Source: Aliivibrio finisterrensis_A (GTDB lineage Bacteria; Pseudomonadota; Gammaproteobacteria; Enterobacterales; Vibrionaceae). Taken from it: 64,000 nt of DNA. The stretch lies in NCBI RefSeq assembly GCF_004167675.1, contig NZ_SEZQ01000017.1; one strand, written 5' to 3'. Both the position numbers and the translations under genes were made by a program. The notes beneath the pieces were generated by a model. That model did no database searches and had not been told where the DNA came from. It saw only the letters and a list, made by a program, of their open reading frames with translations. Shown piece after piece: positions 43,741 through 52,522 of this stretch (the stretch's first letter is position 1; every line of letters begins with the position of its first letter).

Positions 43741-45366
43741 TTACTTAGAGTGTAAGCCTTTTTTCTCTAGTGCACGATAAATCAGAGTCTGCTGAATTAA
43801 CGTTACGATGTTTGATACCAACCAGTAAAGAACTAGGCCAGCAGGGAACCATAAGAAGAATACGGTGAACATAACAGGCATGAACGTCATGATCTTCTGT
43901 TGCATTGGATCCGTTACTGTTGTTGGGCTCATCTTCTGGATTAAGAACATACTTGCACCCATTAATAATGGCAGGATGTAGTATGGGTCTTGTGCTGATA
44001 AATCCGTGATCCAACCAAAGAATGGTGCATGACGAAGCTCAACAGATTCCATTAGTGCCCAGTACAACGAAATGAAGATTGGCATTTGAAGAAGAATTGG
44101 TAAACAACCACCCAGTGGGTTTACTTTTTCTTTCTTATAAAGCTCCATCATTTCTTGGCTCATACGTTGACGGTCATCGCCAATACGCTCACGCATAGCA
44201 GTCAACTTAGGTTGAAGCATGCGCATTTTAGCCATTGATGTGTATTGTGCTTTTGTAAGTGGGTACATAGCGCCACGAACAATGAAGGTTAAGATGATGA
44301 TAGCTAGACCCCAGTTCACAACAATGCCTTGGATGAAAGACAGTAGTTTATGAAGTGGCGAAGCAATAAACCATAACCAACCGTAATCAACGGTTAAGTC
44401 TAGGTATTTTTGAGTCGCTGCCATTTCTTTCTGCAGCTTTGGACCTGTCCAAAGTGTTGCAGAAAGCGTTGCTTCTTGACCTGCTGGAATTGTTACAGCA
44501 GGCATACGTACGCCAATGTAACCGTAATCGCCCGCTACGCGTGACGTCAGTGTTGCGTCATTTACGTTGCGAGGGATCCAAGCTGAAGCAAAGTAATGTT
44601 GTAGCATACCCGCCCAACCTTGACCGTTTGTCATGTCGATAGATAAGTTTTTATCTTCCATGTCGTCAAAGCTGTATTTTTTGTAACGAGTATCTTCTGT
44701 AGAGTAAGCACCCCCACGGTACGTAGGCATCGTTAAGCTGCCGCCGTCGTCCATTAAGTTTTGCTTTAAGTTTGCGTACATTTCTACTGTTGCTGGTGCT
44801 GAAGATTGGTTATCAACCGTATAATCAACATTGATAGCGTAGCTGTCACGTTTAAGAATTAGTGTTTTCGTATAAGTAATACCGTCTTTCACTAATGTTA
44901 GCGGAACGCGTAATTCGTTTTGACCGTCAGCTAAAACATAATCTGTTTTTTGCGTAGTGAATTGTGCACGGCCGGTATTTGAATCGATACCTTGAGGACC
45001 GATAAGACCACTTTGAGCTATGTAGCTGTGCGTAGCATCGTTCTTAAGAAGAACGAACTTTGCTTTAGAGTCTAATTCAGCGTCGTATTTATTAAGAACT
45101 GATTCAATGATGTCACCACCCAATGTATCTACTTTTAAAGTAAGTACATCTGTTGTGATAGTGATTAGCTTATCAGATTGCGCTGAATCAGCAGGCGTAT
45201 CACTGTGTGCTGTTGAAGAAGTTGGAACATCACCATCCGTTTGTGTTTGTTGAACTGTACTAACTGTAGCTGGTTGCTGCGGATTAGTTTCTACTTGCCA
45301 TTGTTGGAAAAGTAAAAAAGAAACTAAAGCCAGTGCGAGCAACAGAATATTACGTTGGGTATCCAT
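43741..45366 (-). CDS. yidC: Membrane protein insertase YidC
   Basis: A 541-residue inner-membrane insertase. An N-terminal membrane anchor (about 7-22) is followed by a large periplasmic beta-sandwich domain (to about 340) and five membrane helices. The conserved NPLGGCLPILLQMPIFISLYW stretch forms the core of the hydrophilic groove. It helps insert small proteins such as the AtpE subunit encoded in this window. It lies 2 bp after yidD. Confidence 0.97.
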   Translation of the reverse strand: MDTQRNILLLALALVSFLLFQQWQVETNPQQPATVSTVQQTQTDGDVPTSSTAHSDTPADSAQSDKLITITTDVLTLKVDTLGGDIIESVLNKYDAELDSKAKFVLLKNDATHSYIAQSGLIGPQGIDSNTGRAQFTTQKTDYVLADGQNELRVPLTLVKDGITYTKTLILKRDSYAINVDYTVDNQSSAPATVEMYANLKQNLMDDGGSLTMPTYRGGAYSTEDTRYKKYSFDDMEDKNLSIDMTNGQGWAGMLQHYFASAWIPRNVNDATLTSRVAGDYGYIGVRMPAVTIPAGQEATLSATLWTGPKLQKEMAATQKYLDLTVDYGWLWFIASPLHKLLSFIQGIVVNWGLAIIILTFIVRGAMYPLTKAQYTSMAKMRMLQPKLTAMRERIGDDRQRMSQEMMELYKKEKVNPLGGCLPILLQMPIFISLYWALMESVELRHAPFFGWITDLSAQDPYYILPLLMGASMFLIQKMSPTTVTDPMQQKIMTFMPVMFTVFFLWFPAGLVLYWLVSNIVTLIQQTLIYRALEKKGLHSK

Positions 45367-45368
45367 CG

Positions 45369-45626
45369 TTATTGTTCTCTGTCTTTATGCTGCTTGGGTG
45401 GGACGGGGTCATAGCCCCCATCATTCAAAGGATGACATTTTAATAGACGTTTGCCAGATAGCCAACACCCTTTTACTAAACCGTGTGACTTTAGTGCGTC
45501 AATTGCATAATGTGAACACGTTGGAGTAAATCGACAGCGAGGTCCAATCAATGGACTGATGACGAGTTGATAAAAACGGATTAGACCGATTGCTATCCAC
45601 GAGAAGGGCGAGACAGGCGATGCCAT
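45369..45626 (-). CDS. yidD: Membrane protein insertion efficiency factor YidD
   Basis: An 85-residue protein with the conserved YQLVISPLIGPRCRFTPTCSHYA signature and several cysteines, matching the family length. Its start overlaps the rnpA end by 34 bases. Part of the rpmH-rnpA-yidD-yidC group that is conserved across bacteria. Confidence 0.94.
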   Translation of the reverse strand: MASPVSPFSWIAIGLIRFYQLVISPLIGPRCRFTPTCSHYAIDALKSHGLVKGCWLSGKRLLKCHPLNDGGYDPVPPKQHKDREQ

Positions 45627-45949
45627 AATTTGTCTAATAGCTTGTTGAAGTCTTCGTTACTCAGATCTTGAGCACTCTTTTTAGCGATAACCACAAAGTC
45701 TTTCGCAGGTAATGAATGTTGCTTATTGCGGAAACTTTCACGCGTAATACGTTTGAACTTATTGCGACCTACAGCAGTTTTAATTTGCTTTTTAGGAACA
45801 GCAAGGCCTAAACGAGGGTGCGATAGTGAATTTTCTCTGGCAAGAATGGTGAAGTGAGGTGAGCCGGCTCGGTGAGCTTGCTTGAAAACAGATTTGTAAT
45901 CTTCGGGAGTTAACAAGCGTAACTCCCGAGAGAAGTCGTAATTCATCAA
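45593..45949 (-). CDS. rnpA: Ribonuclease P protein component
   Basis: A 118-residue basic protein that, with M1 RNA, trims tRNA 5' ends. The RNR signature is AVGRNKFKRITRESFRN (near residue 60), and FSRELRLLTPEDYKSVF matches the N-terminus of relatives. Two adjacent ATG codons are possible starts. It is co-transcribed with rpmH. Confidence 0.94.
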   Translation of the reverse strand: MMNYDFSRELRLLTPEDYKSVFKQAHRAGSPHFTILARENSLSHPRLGLAVPKKQIKTAVGRNKFKRITRESFRNKQHSLPAKDFVVIAKKSAQDLSNEDFNKLLDKLWHRLSRPSRG

Positions 45950-45961
45950 AATAATCTAGGA

Positions 45962-46096
45962 TTACTTAGATAGACGCTTACGGCCTTTAGCGCGACGAGC
46001 GTTAATTACGTTACGGCCGTTCTTAGTAGCCATACGTGCACGGAAACCGTGAGAGCGTTTACGCTTAAGAACTGAAGGTTGGAAAGTGCGTTTCAT
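45962..46096 (-). CDS. rpmH: 50S ribosomal protein L34
   Basis: A 44-residue highly basic ribosomal protein. The sequence starts MKRTFQPSVLKRKRSHGF and ends RRAKGRKRLSK, the invariant L34 pattern. It is easily missed because of its size. It is first in the operon, with a strong promoter 95 bp upstream. Confidence 0.98.
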   Translation of the reverse strand: MKRTFQPSVLKRKRSHGFRARMATKNGRNVINARRAKGRKRLSK

Positions 46097-46189
46097 TGGT
46101 ATTACCTTTTACTGATCAGTAGTGTTTAGGTTTTTTGTATAAACCCGGCGTGGGACGTACATTCCGACGCCTCTCAACAAAGAGGCGGA

Positions 46190-46218
46190 ATTGTAATCAT
46201 TGACAGAAAAATAGTCAA
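46190..46218 (-). promoter_or_regulatory. Promoter of the rpmH-rnpA-yidD-yidC operon
   Basis: On the minus strand TTGACT (46213-46218), a 17-bp spacer and TACAAT (46190-46195). Close to consensus, as expected for a ribosomal protein gene. Confidence 0.82.
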
Positions 46219-46283
46219 TAAGAGGTTCCACGATTTTTCCGGACGGTGAATTATACGTTTTGTGAGCCAGAGCGCAAGGATCT

Positions 46284-47021
46284 TTATGCGATCCCGACCT
46301 GATTCAAGAATTTTTTTAATTTAGGATCCTGTGGATAACCAAAAATTTGCTCTGGGGTTCCTTGTTCCACGATCTTTCCATCTGCCATATAGATAACTTT
46401 ATCGGCGACTTCTTTTGCAAATTGCATTTCATGAGTTACAACCAGCATGGTTTGATGTTGAGTGGCCAGTTTTTTCATTAACGTCAGCACTTCATTAACC
46501 CATTCAGGATCAAGTGCTGACGTGGGTTCATCAAATAATAGCAGTTCTGCTTCTAAGGCCATTGCTCGTCCAATACCAACGCGCTGTTGTTGGCCTCCAG
46601 AAAGCGCTGAAGGGTAGTTATCCCCTTTATCACCAAGCCCAATATCATCTAAAATTTGTTGTGCTCTTTTAAGGGCATCTGCCTTATTCCACTTGTGGAC
46701 AGTTATTAGGCCTTCAGCAATATTCTGTCGAGCGGTTAAATGTGAAAAAAGAGCATAGTTTTGGAAGATAAACCCTGTTTTTCGTCGTAATGCAATGATT
46801 TCTGCTTTGGTATTTTTTTCACTGTCGACGCTAATATCATCAATAGTGATGGTGCCTTTGTCGGCCGTTTCAAGAAAATTGACGCATCTAAGTAACGTAG
46901 ACTTGCCTGTGCCGCTTGATCCTATAATGGCAATTATCTCTCCTTTATTTATGGTGAGGTCAATGCCTGATAGTACGTTTGTGTCCCCAAAGCTTTTATG
47001 TAGGTTGGTAATTTTTATCAT
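46284..47021 (-). CDS. Amino-acid ABC transporter ATP-binding protein
   Basis: A 245-residue ATPase of the polar amino-acid uptake family. Walker A GSSGTGKST (near 34), the Q-loop in TGFIFQNYALFSHL, the signature LSGGQQQRVGIGRAM and Walker B LLLFDEPTSALD are all present. Its start overlaps the permease end by 4 bases. The substrate cannot be fixed from the ATPase; the binding protein suggests cystine or another polar amino acid. Confidence 0.93.
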   Translation of the reverse strand: MIKITNLHKSFGDTNVLSGIDLTINKGEIIAIIGSSGTGKSTLLRCVNFLETADKGTITIDDISVDSEKNTKAEIIALRRKTGFIFQNYALFSHLTARQNIAEGLITVHKWNKADALKRAQQILDDIGLGDKGDNYPSALSGGQQQRVGIGRAMALEAELLLFDEPTSALDPEWVNEVLTLMKKLATQHQTMLVVTHEMQFAKEVADKVIYMADGKIVEQGTPEQIFGYPQDPKLKKFLNQVGIA

Positions 47022-47689
47022 CGAACATACGCCTTATTTAATTTCACTTCAGCCCAAGTTTGTACTCGAGTAAGAATGATAACAACACCCCAATAAATCA
47101 GAGCTACGGCTAAAAATGCTTCAAAGAACTTAAAGCTTGAAGAGGCTTCCATTTGCGCTTTTGCCATTATTTCAGACACACCAAGGGTAAAGGCTAATGA
47201 CGTGGATTTAATCATATCAATGAAATAGTTCATTAATGAAGGTAAAGCTACTCGAGTCGCTTGAGGAAGGATAATACGACGCATTGCTTGAGATGTTGTC
47301 ATACCAATAGAAAGACTGGCTTCCATTTGGCTACGATCAATACCGATAATAGCTGCTCGAATACTCTCTGCCATATAAGCAGCGAAATGGAGTGTTAAAC
47401 CAATAACAGCGGCACTAAATGCATCTAATCCAATAAAAATAGGGAATACTTGCGGTAAGCCATAATAAAGAAGAAATAATTGAACCAGCAGTGGTGTACC
47501 ACGGAAAAAGCTGATGTAAAGCTGGCTAAGTTGATCCAATACTGGCACTTTAAAGACTCTTAAGTTAGCGAGTACTAACGCCAGAGCCAAAGCAAAGAAC
47601 AATCCCCATACCGCCATTTCTAATGTCGTACCTAAATACTTAAACAGTATTGGTAAGAGTTCAATCATATACGCAAAATCAAATCCCAT
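47018..47689 (-). CDS. Amino-acid ABC transporter permease
   Basis: A 223-residue membrane protein of the HisMQ type. It has about five hydrophobic helices and the EAA loop EASLSIGMTTSQAMRRIILPQA, which docks on the ATPase. The FFRGTPLLVQLFLLYYGLP signature is typical of polar amino-acid permeases. Only one permease gene is present, so the transporter is probably a homodimer in the membrane. Confidence 0.93.
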   Translation of the reverse strand: MGFDFAYMIELLPILFKYLGTTLEMAVWGLFFALALALVLANLRVFKVPVLDQLSQLYISFFRGTPLLVQLFLLYYGLPQVFPIFIGLDAFSAAVIGLTLHFAAYMAESIRAAIIGIDRSQMEASLSIGMTTSQAMRRIILPQATRVALPSLMNYFIDMIKSTSLAFTLGVSEIMAKAQMEASSSFKFFEAFLAVALIYWGVVIILTRVQTWAEVKLNKAYVR

Positions 47690-47752
47690 GATGTATCTCT
47701 ATAAATTCGTTTGAAAAGTGGTGAGTCGCACTAAATATAGTAAGTAATAAAT

Positions 47753-47787
47753 AATAAACCCACTACGATATAGATAGTGGGTTTATT
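47753..47787 (-). terminator. Intra-operon hairpin between binding protein and permease genes
   Basis: A perfect 13-bp stem AATAAACCCACTA / TAGTGGGTTTATT with a 9-base loop. On the minus strand it is followed by a T-rich but interrupted tail. It lies between the two genes of one operon and probably lowers expression of the downstream permease and ATPase relative to the binding protein. Confidence 0.6.
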
Positions 47788-47823
47788 GTAAATAGAAGTA
47801 AATACTTACCGAGTTAGTTTGAT

Positions 47824-48576
47824 TTATTGTGTTACGTCAGCATCAAACCACTTTTGCGATATTTTTGCTAATGTACCGTCTGCTCGCATTTCAGCTAATG
47901 CCTTATTAACTTCTTTTTGTAGCTTTTGGCCTTTTTCATTTTTTACAAACGGCCATGCATTTTCAATGGTCTCAAATGGTTCGCCTGCAAGTTGCAGTGG
48001 TAATCCTGATTTTTTAATCAGTTGAGCTGCTGATAGACGGTCCATCACAAACGCATCTGAACGGCCTAAAGCGACATCGTGCTCAATACCAGTATCGTAG
48101 GTTTTAATGTTTATTTGGCCTGATTTATCGTTATCTCGCAGTAACTTTTCAAAATTAGAACCTAAGTTAACGGCAACGGTTTTTCCTTCCAAATCTTCAA
48201 TACTTTTGATGCTGTCATTGCCTTTACGAACGGTAATTTGCGCACCGTCAACAACATAAGGGTCGGCAAATAGGTATTTAGCTTCACGTTCTTTGGTTTT
48301 GGTAATTTGATTTGAAATCGTATCAATTCGGCCTGTTTCTAATAGCCCAAATAAACCAGAAAAACTCGCAGTTACGTATTCAACGTTATAGTCGTTACGG
48401 CGACCAATCTCATCCCATAAATCAACCTCAAAGCCTTGCAGTTGATCCTGTTTAACGAAGGTAAATGGGAAATAACGGCCAGACATCCCTACTTTAACTT
48501 CAGTGGCTGCTTGAGCAAATTGAGTGGCTGCTAGTGTCAGTGTTAATCCAGTAAGAATGTTCTTTGTCCATTTCAT
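47824..48576 (-). CDS. Amino-acid ABC transporter periplasmic binding protein
   Basis: A 250-residue solute-binding protein of family 3. A signal peptide (about 1-23, ending FAQA) is followed by two lobes. Ligand-site residues typical of the family are seen in GRYFPFTFVKQDQLQGFEVDLWDEI and in the later GRSDAFVMDRLSA. It resembles cystine and other polar amino-acid binders; the ligand is not certain. The start MKWTKNILTG is preceded by CGGAG. It diverges from dnaA. Confidence 0.9.
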   Translation of the reverse strand: MKWTKNILTGLTLTLAATQFAQAATEVKVGMSGRYFPFTFVKQDQLQGFEVDLWDEIGRRNDYNVEYVTASFSGLFGLLETGRIDTISNQITKTKEREAKYLFADPYVVDGAQITVRKGNDSIKSIEDLEGKTVAVNLGSNFEKLLRDNDKSGQINIKTYDTGIEHDVALGRSDAFVMDRLSAAQLIKKSGLPLQLAGEPFETIENAWPFVKNEKGQKLQKEVNKALAEMRADGTLAKISQKWFDADVTQ

Positions 48577-48759
48577 GATTGATACTCCGTAATTCATCAG
48601 TATTGAGATAATACGTTTTTTGCGATTGAGCTTTAAATACCCTCTGGTTATGTGTAATAACTAAACTGTAAAATAAAGGACATAATCTCTCCATTGTTGA
48701 TGGTTTTGGGTATAAGTCAGGTAAAAAGTGTGTCGATCTAGGTAAAAAAGCGTGATCAG

Positions 48760-48830
48760 TGTGAATAACTTCGATCTTATTCACTGGATCATCGATCTAA
48801 CACTGGCACAAAAGTTATCCACAGTATAAA
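48760..48830 (+). promoter_or_regulatory. dnaA promoter with DnaA boxes and GATC cluster
   Basis: A likely promoter is CTGGCA (48803-48808), 16 bp, TATAAA (48825-48830). A perfect DnaA box TTATCCACA (48815-48823) lies between the two hexamers. A second box, TTATTCACA on the minus strand, is at 48760-48768, and a weaker one is at 48777-48785. Several GATC sites lie from 48734 to 48796. The layout predicts DnaA autorepression and SeqA control. Confidence 0.75.
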
Positions 48831-48870
48831 ATCGACAACCTTTTAAAAATAATTATGAGTGGGGTTGTCC

Positions 48871-50280
48871 GTGTCTTCATCGCTTTGGCTGCAGTGTTTA
48901 CAGCGCCTTCAAGAAGAATTACCTTCCGCAGAATTTAGTATGTGGGTTAAACCCCTGCAAGCTGAATTAAATGACAATACCCTTACGCTATTTGCGCCGA
49001 ACCGTTTCGTGTTGGATTGGGTTCGAGATAAGTACTTAAATAGCATTAACTCATTATTAAATGAGTTCTGTGGTAGTGATGTTCCTACATTACGCTTTGA
49101 AGTGGGTAGTAAACCTACGGCATCAGCACCTGTACCAAAGAGAACGGCAGCGGATGTTGCTGCTTCAACTTCAGCTCCTGCACAACTTCAAGCCTTACAG
49201 TCAGCGAATAAGCCATGGGAACCTCAGAGTTCAGAGCCTACTCCTGCTGATCTGAATCATCGCTCGAATGTAAATCCTAAACATAAATTTACTAATTTCG
49301 TTGAAGGTAAATCAAATCAACTTGGCTTAGCTGCAGCTCGTCAAGTATCTGATAACCCGGGAACGGCGTATAATCCACTATTCTTATATGGTGGTACTGG
49401 TTTAGGTAAAACACACCTGTTGCAAGCAGTGGGTAATGCGATTCTTGAGCGCAAGCCTGACGCTAAAGTAGTGTATATGCATTCAGAACGCTTTGTTCAA
49501 GACATGGTTAAAGCGCTACAAAATAACGCGATTGAAGAGTTCAAACGTTATTACCGTAGTGTTGATGCCTTGCTTATCGATGATATTCAATTTTTTGCGA
49601 ATAAAGAGCGTTCACAAGAAGAATTCTTTCATACCTTTAATGCGTTATTGGAAGGTAATCAGCAAATTATCCTAACGTCAGATAAATACCCAAGAGAGAT
49701 TAATGGGGTAGAAGAGCGTTTGAAATCTCGCTTTGGTTGGGGTCTTACTGTTGCGATTGAACCGCCAGAATTAGAAACTCGCGTTGCTATCTTAATGAAG
49801 AAAGCAGAAGATCATCAAATTCATCTTGCCGATGAAGTGGCCTTCTTTATTGCAAAACGTTTACGTTCGAATGTACGTGAATTAGAAGGGGCGCTTAACC
49901 GTGTGATTGCAAATGCTAACTTTACTGGCCGTGCAATTACGATTGATTTTGTACGCGAAGCATTACGTGACTTATTAGCGCTTCAAGAGAAGTTAGTAAC
50001 GATTGATAATATTCAAAAAACCGTTGCTGAGTACTACAAGATAAAAATGGCAGACTTGTTGTCTAAACGCCGTTCTCGTTCTGTTGCTCGTCCACGTCAA
50101 TTGGCGATGGCATTATCTAAAGAGTTAACCAATCACAGCTTACCTGAGATCGGTGACGCATTTGGCGGCCGAGACCATACCACTGTACTTCATGCTTGTC
50201 GTAAAATAGCGCAATTGCGTGAAGAGAGTCATGATATAAAAGAAGACTACTCTAACCTCATTCGTACGTTGTCATCGTAA
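48871..50280 (+). CDS. dnaA: Chromosomal replication initiator protein DnaA
   Basis: A 469-residue initiator AAA+ protein that melts oriC. Domain I (about 1-85), a Ala/Pro-rich linker (85-130), the AAA+ domain with Walker A GGTGLGKTH (near 173) and the C-terminal DNA-binding domain with the DnaA signature GGRDHTTVLHACRKI are in order. The GTG at 48871 is chosen because MSSSLWLQCLQRLQEE matches V. cholerae and E. coli. An in-frame GTG at 48859 and an out-of-frame ATG at 48855 are rejected. Confidence 0.97.
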   Translation: MSSSLWLQCLQRLQEELPSAEFSMWVKPLQAELNDNTLTLFAPNRFVLDWVRDKYLNSINSLLNEFCGSDVPTLRFEVGSKPTASAPVPKRTAADVAASTSAPAQLQALQSANKPWEPQSSEPTPADLNHRSNVNPKHKFTNFVEGKSNQLGLAAARQVSDNPGTAYNPLFLYGGTGLGKTHLLQAVGNAILERKPDAKVVYMHSERFVQDMVKALQNNAIEEFKRYYRSVDALLIDDIQFFANKERSQEEFFHTFNALLEGNQQIILTSDKYPREINGVEERLKSRFGWGLTVAIEPPELETRVAILMKKAEDHQIHLADEVAFFIAKRLRSNVRELEGALNRVIANANFTGRAITIDFVREALRDLLALQEKLVTIDNIQKTVAEYYKIKMADLLSKRRSRSVARPRQLAMALSKELTNHSLPEIGDAFGGRDHTTVLHACRKIAQLREESHDIKEDYSNLIRTLSS

Positions 50281-50311
50281 GTCATTACCTACTTTTAAAT
50301 AAACGAGTATT

Positions 50312-51412
50312 ATGAAATTTTCTATTGAACGCAGTCTGTTATTAAAACCACTGCAACAAGTATCTGGTGCCCTTGGTGGCCGTCCATCATTACCTATTTT
50401 GGGTAACATCTTACTTCAGGTAGAAAATGGTCAATTATCAATGACCGCAACCGATTTAGAAGTAGAGTTGATCAGTAAGATTACGTTAGAAGGCGATTTT
50501 GAAGCGGGTGCTATTACCGTTCCTTCTCGTAAATTTTTAGATATTTGTCGTGGTTTACCTGATAGCGCGACCATCACTATCGTATTGGAAGGCGATCGAG
50601 TTTTAGTGCGTTCTGGACGCAGTCGATTCACTTTAGCAACATTACCTGCTAATGACTTTCCAAATATTGAAGGTTGGGAGAGCGAGGTTGAAATCACGCT
50701 ATCTCAAGCACAATTGCGCAAACTGATCGAGAGCACTCAATTCTCTATGGCGAATCAAGATGTTCGTTATTACCTCAATGGTATGATGTTTGAAACTCAA
50801 GGTGCTATTTTCCGATCTGTAGCAACGGATGGTCATCGAATGGCAGTATGTAATATGCCTGTAGAGTCAGAACTTCCAGAGCAACAAGTGATCATGCCAC
50901 GCAAAGGTATTCAAGAGCTAGTTCGCTTACTTGACTCACCCGATCAGAGTGTTACTTTACAGTTTGGTAATTCAAATGTACGTGCAGAAGTGAATAACTT
51001 TGTATTTACGTCAAAACTGGTTGATGGTCGCTTTCCTGATTATCGACGAGTAATGCCACAAAGCAGTAACAAGACGCTAGAAGCTGATTGTGATGAACTG
51101 CGCCAAGCATTCGCTCGTGCCGCTATTTTATCGAATGAAAAATTCCGTGGTGTTCGCGTTAATTTAGCCAATAATCAAATGCGTATTACCGCGAATAACC
51201 CAGAACAAGAAGAAGCGGAAGAGATCCTTGATGTGGATTTCCAAGGCGATGATATCGAAATCGGTTTTAACGTTAGCTATGTATTAGATGTGCTGAATAC
51301 TTTAAAATGCGAACGTGTACGTATTTCGATGACAACGGCTAATGCGAGTGCGTTAGTTGAAGATTGCGCTAATGATGAAGCGCAATACGTTGTTATGCCA
51401 ATCCGTCTGTAG
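50312..51412 (+). CDS. dnaN: DNA polymerase III sliding clamp beta
   Basis: A 366-residue ring-forming clamp of three repeated domains, the same length as E. coli DnaN. It starts MKFSIERSLLLKPLQQVSG and ends with the conserved YVVMPIRL. It follows dnaA by 31 bp and precedes recF by 13 bp. Confidence 0.98.
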   Translation: MKFSIERSLLLKPLQQVSGALGGRPSLPILGNILLQVENGQLSMTATDLEVELISKITLEGDFEAGAITVPSRKFLDICRGLPDSATITIVLEGDRVLVRSGRSRFTLATLPANDFPNIEGWESEVEITLSQAQLRKLIESTQFSMANQDVRYYLNGMMFETQGAIFRSVATDGHRMAVCNMPVESELPEQQVIMPRKGIQELVRLLDSPDQSVTLQFGNSNVRAEVNNFVFTSKLVDGRFPDYRRVMPQSSNKTLEADCDELRQAFARAAILSNEKFRGVRVNLANNQMRITANNPEQEEAEEILDVDFQGDDIEIGFNVSYVLDVLNTLKCERVRISMTTANASALVEDCANDEAQYVVMPIRL

Positions 51413-51425
51413 ATTTTAACTATCA

Positions 51426-52505
51426 ATGCCATTATCACGCCTAATCATTAATGATTTTCGTAATATAAAGACGTGTGATATTCAATTATCATCAGGCTTT
51501 AATTTTGTTACGGGTGCCAATGGCAGTGGCAAAACCAGTGTCCTAGAAGCGATCTATTTGCTCGGACATGGCCGTTCATTTAAGAGCTCGTTAACCGGTC
51601 GGATCATTAGAAATGACTGTAACGAGCTTTTTATTCATGGTCGTTTCACCACACCAGAAAATTTTGAACTGCCCATTGGTATAAATAAGCAGCGCGACGG
51701 TACAACAGAGGTTAAAATAGGCGGAGAAAGTGGTCAAAAACTGGCGCAATTGGCTAAGGTTTTACCGCTTCAATTAATTCACCCTGAAGGGTTCGAATTA
51801 GTTACTGATGGCCCTAAATTTCGCCGAGCATTTATTGACTGGGGAGTGTTTCACGTGGAACCTGCTTTTTATGAAGCATGGAGTCGAGTGAAGCGATTAA
51901 CAAAACAACGTAATGCGTTATTAAAAACGGCACACAGTTATAGAGAGTTAAGCTACTGGGATTTGGAACTCGCGCAACTGGCTGAAAAAATAGATCAGTG
52001 GCGAGTGGATTACATCAATCACATATCTGAAGCAACTCAACAAATATGTCAGGCATTCTTACCAGAATATGACATAAAGCTGTCATACTATCGCGGTTGG
52101 GATAGAGAAACCCCATACGCAGATTTGCTCAAGAAGAACTTTGAGCGAGATAAACAGCTGGGTTATACCGTCGGCGGCCCAAATAAAGCCGACTTACGAA
52201 TTAAAGTTGCAGGCACTCCTGTTGAAGATGTGTTGTCTAGAGGTCAACTAAAGTTGATGGTATGTGCGTTACGATTAGCACAAGGACAACATTTAACAGA
52301 AGCAACAGGAAAGCAGTGCATCTATTTAATAGACGATTTTGCTTCTGAACTGGATAGTCATCGCCGTCAATTGCTGGCTCAATATTTGAAACAGACAAAG
52401 GCGCAGGTGTTTATTAGTTCGATTACTGCTGAACAGATTGCAGATATGCATGATGAAGAAAGCAAGATGTTCGAGATAGAACATGGCAAAATAGCCCAAG
52501 GATAA
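51426..52505 (+). CDS. recF: DNA replication and repair protein RecF
   Basis: A 359-residue SMC-like ATPase that loads RecA at gaps through RecOR. Walker A GANGSGKTS (near residue 30), the LSRGQLKL signature (near 275) and the Walker B YLIDDFASELD (near 300) are present. The gene body carries a parS-like site at 51847-51862 (see separate entry). Confidence 0.96.
   Translation: MPLSRLIINDFRNIKTCDIQLSSGFNFVTGANGSGKTSVLEAIYLLGHGRSFKSSLTGRIIRNDCNELFIHGRFTTPENFELPIGINKQRDGTTEVKIGGESGQKLAQLAKVLPLQLIHPEGFELVTDGPKFRRAFIDWGVFHVEPAFYEAWSRVKRLTKQRNALLKTAHSYRELSYWDLELAQLAEKIDQWRVDYINHISEATQQICQAFLPEYDIKLSYYRGWDRETPYADLLKKNFERDKQLGYTVGGPNKADLRIKVAGTPVEDVLSRGQLKLMVCALRLAQGQHLTEATGKQCIYLIDDFASELDSHRRQLLAQYLKQTKAQVFISSITAEQIADMHDEESKMFEIEHGKIAQG
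51847..51862. promoter_or_regulatory. parS: parS-like centromere site inside recF
   Basis: TGTTTCACGTGGAACC differs from the canonical parS TGTTTCACGTGAAACA at two positions. Its complement (GGTTCCACGTGAAACA) differs from a commonly seen variant at one. The CACGTG core and both flanks are intact. It lies about 10 kb from oriC and 14 kb from parAB, where chromosomal parS sites are expected. Confidence 0.72.
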
Positions 52506-52522
52506 AAACGCGAGAGTAACTC

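Noticed and set aside
46332..46340. DnaA box-like TGTGGATAA inside the ABC ATPase gene
   Set aside because: Within a coding region far from other boxes; a single 9-mer match is expected by chance at this scale.
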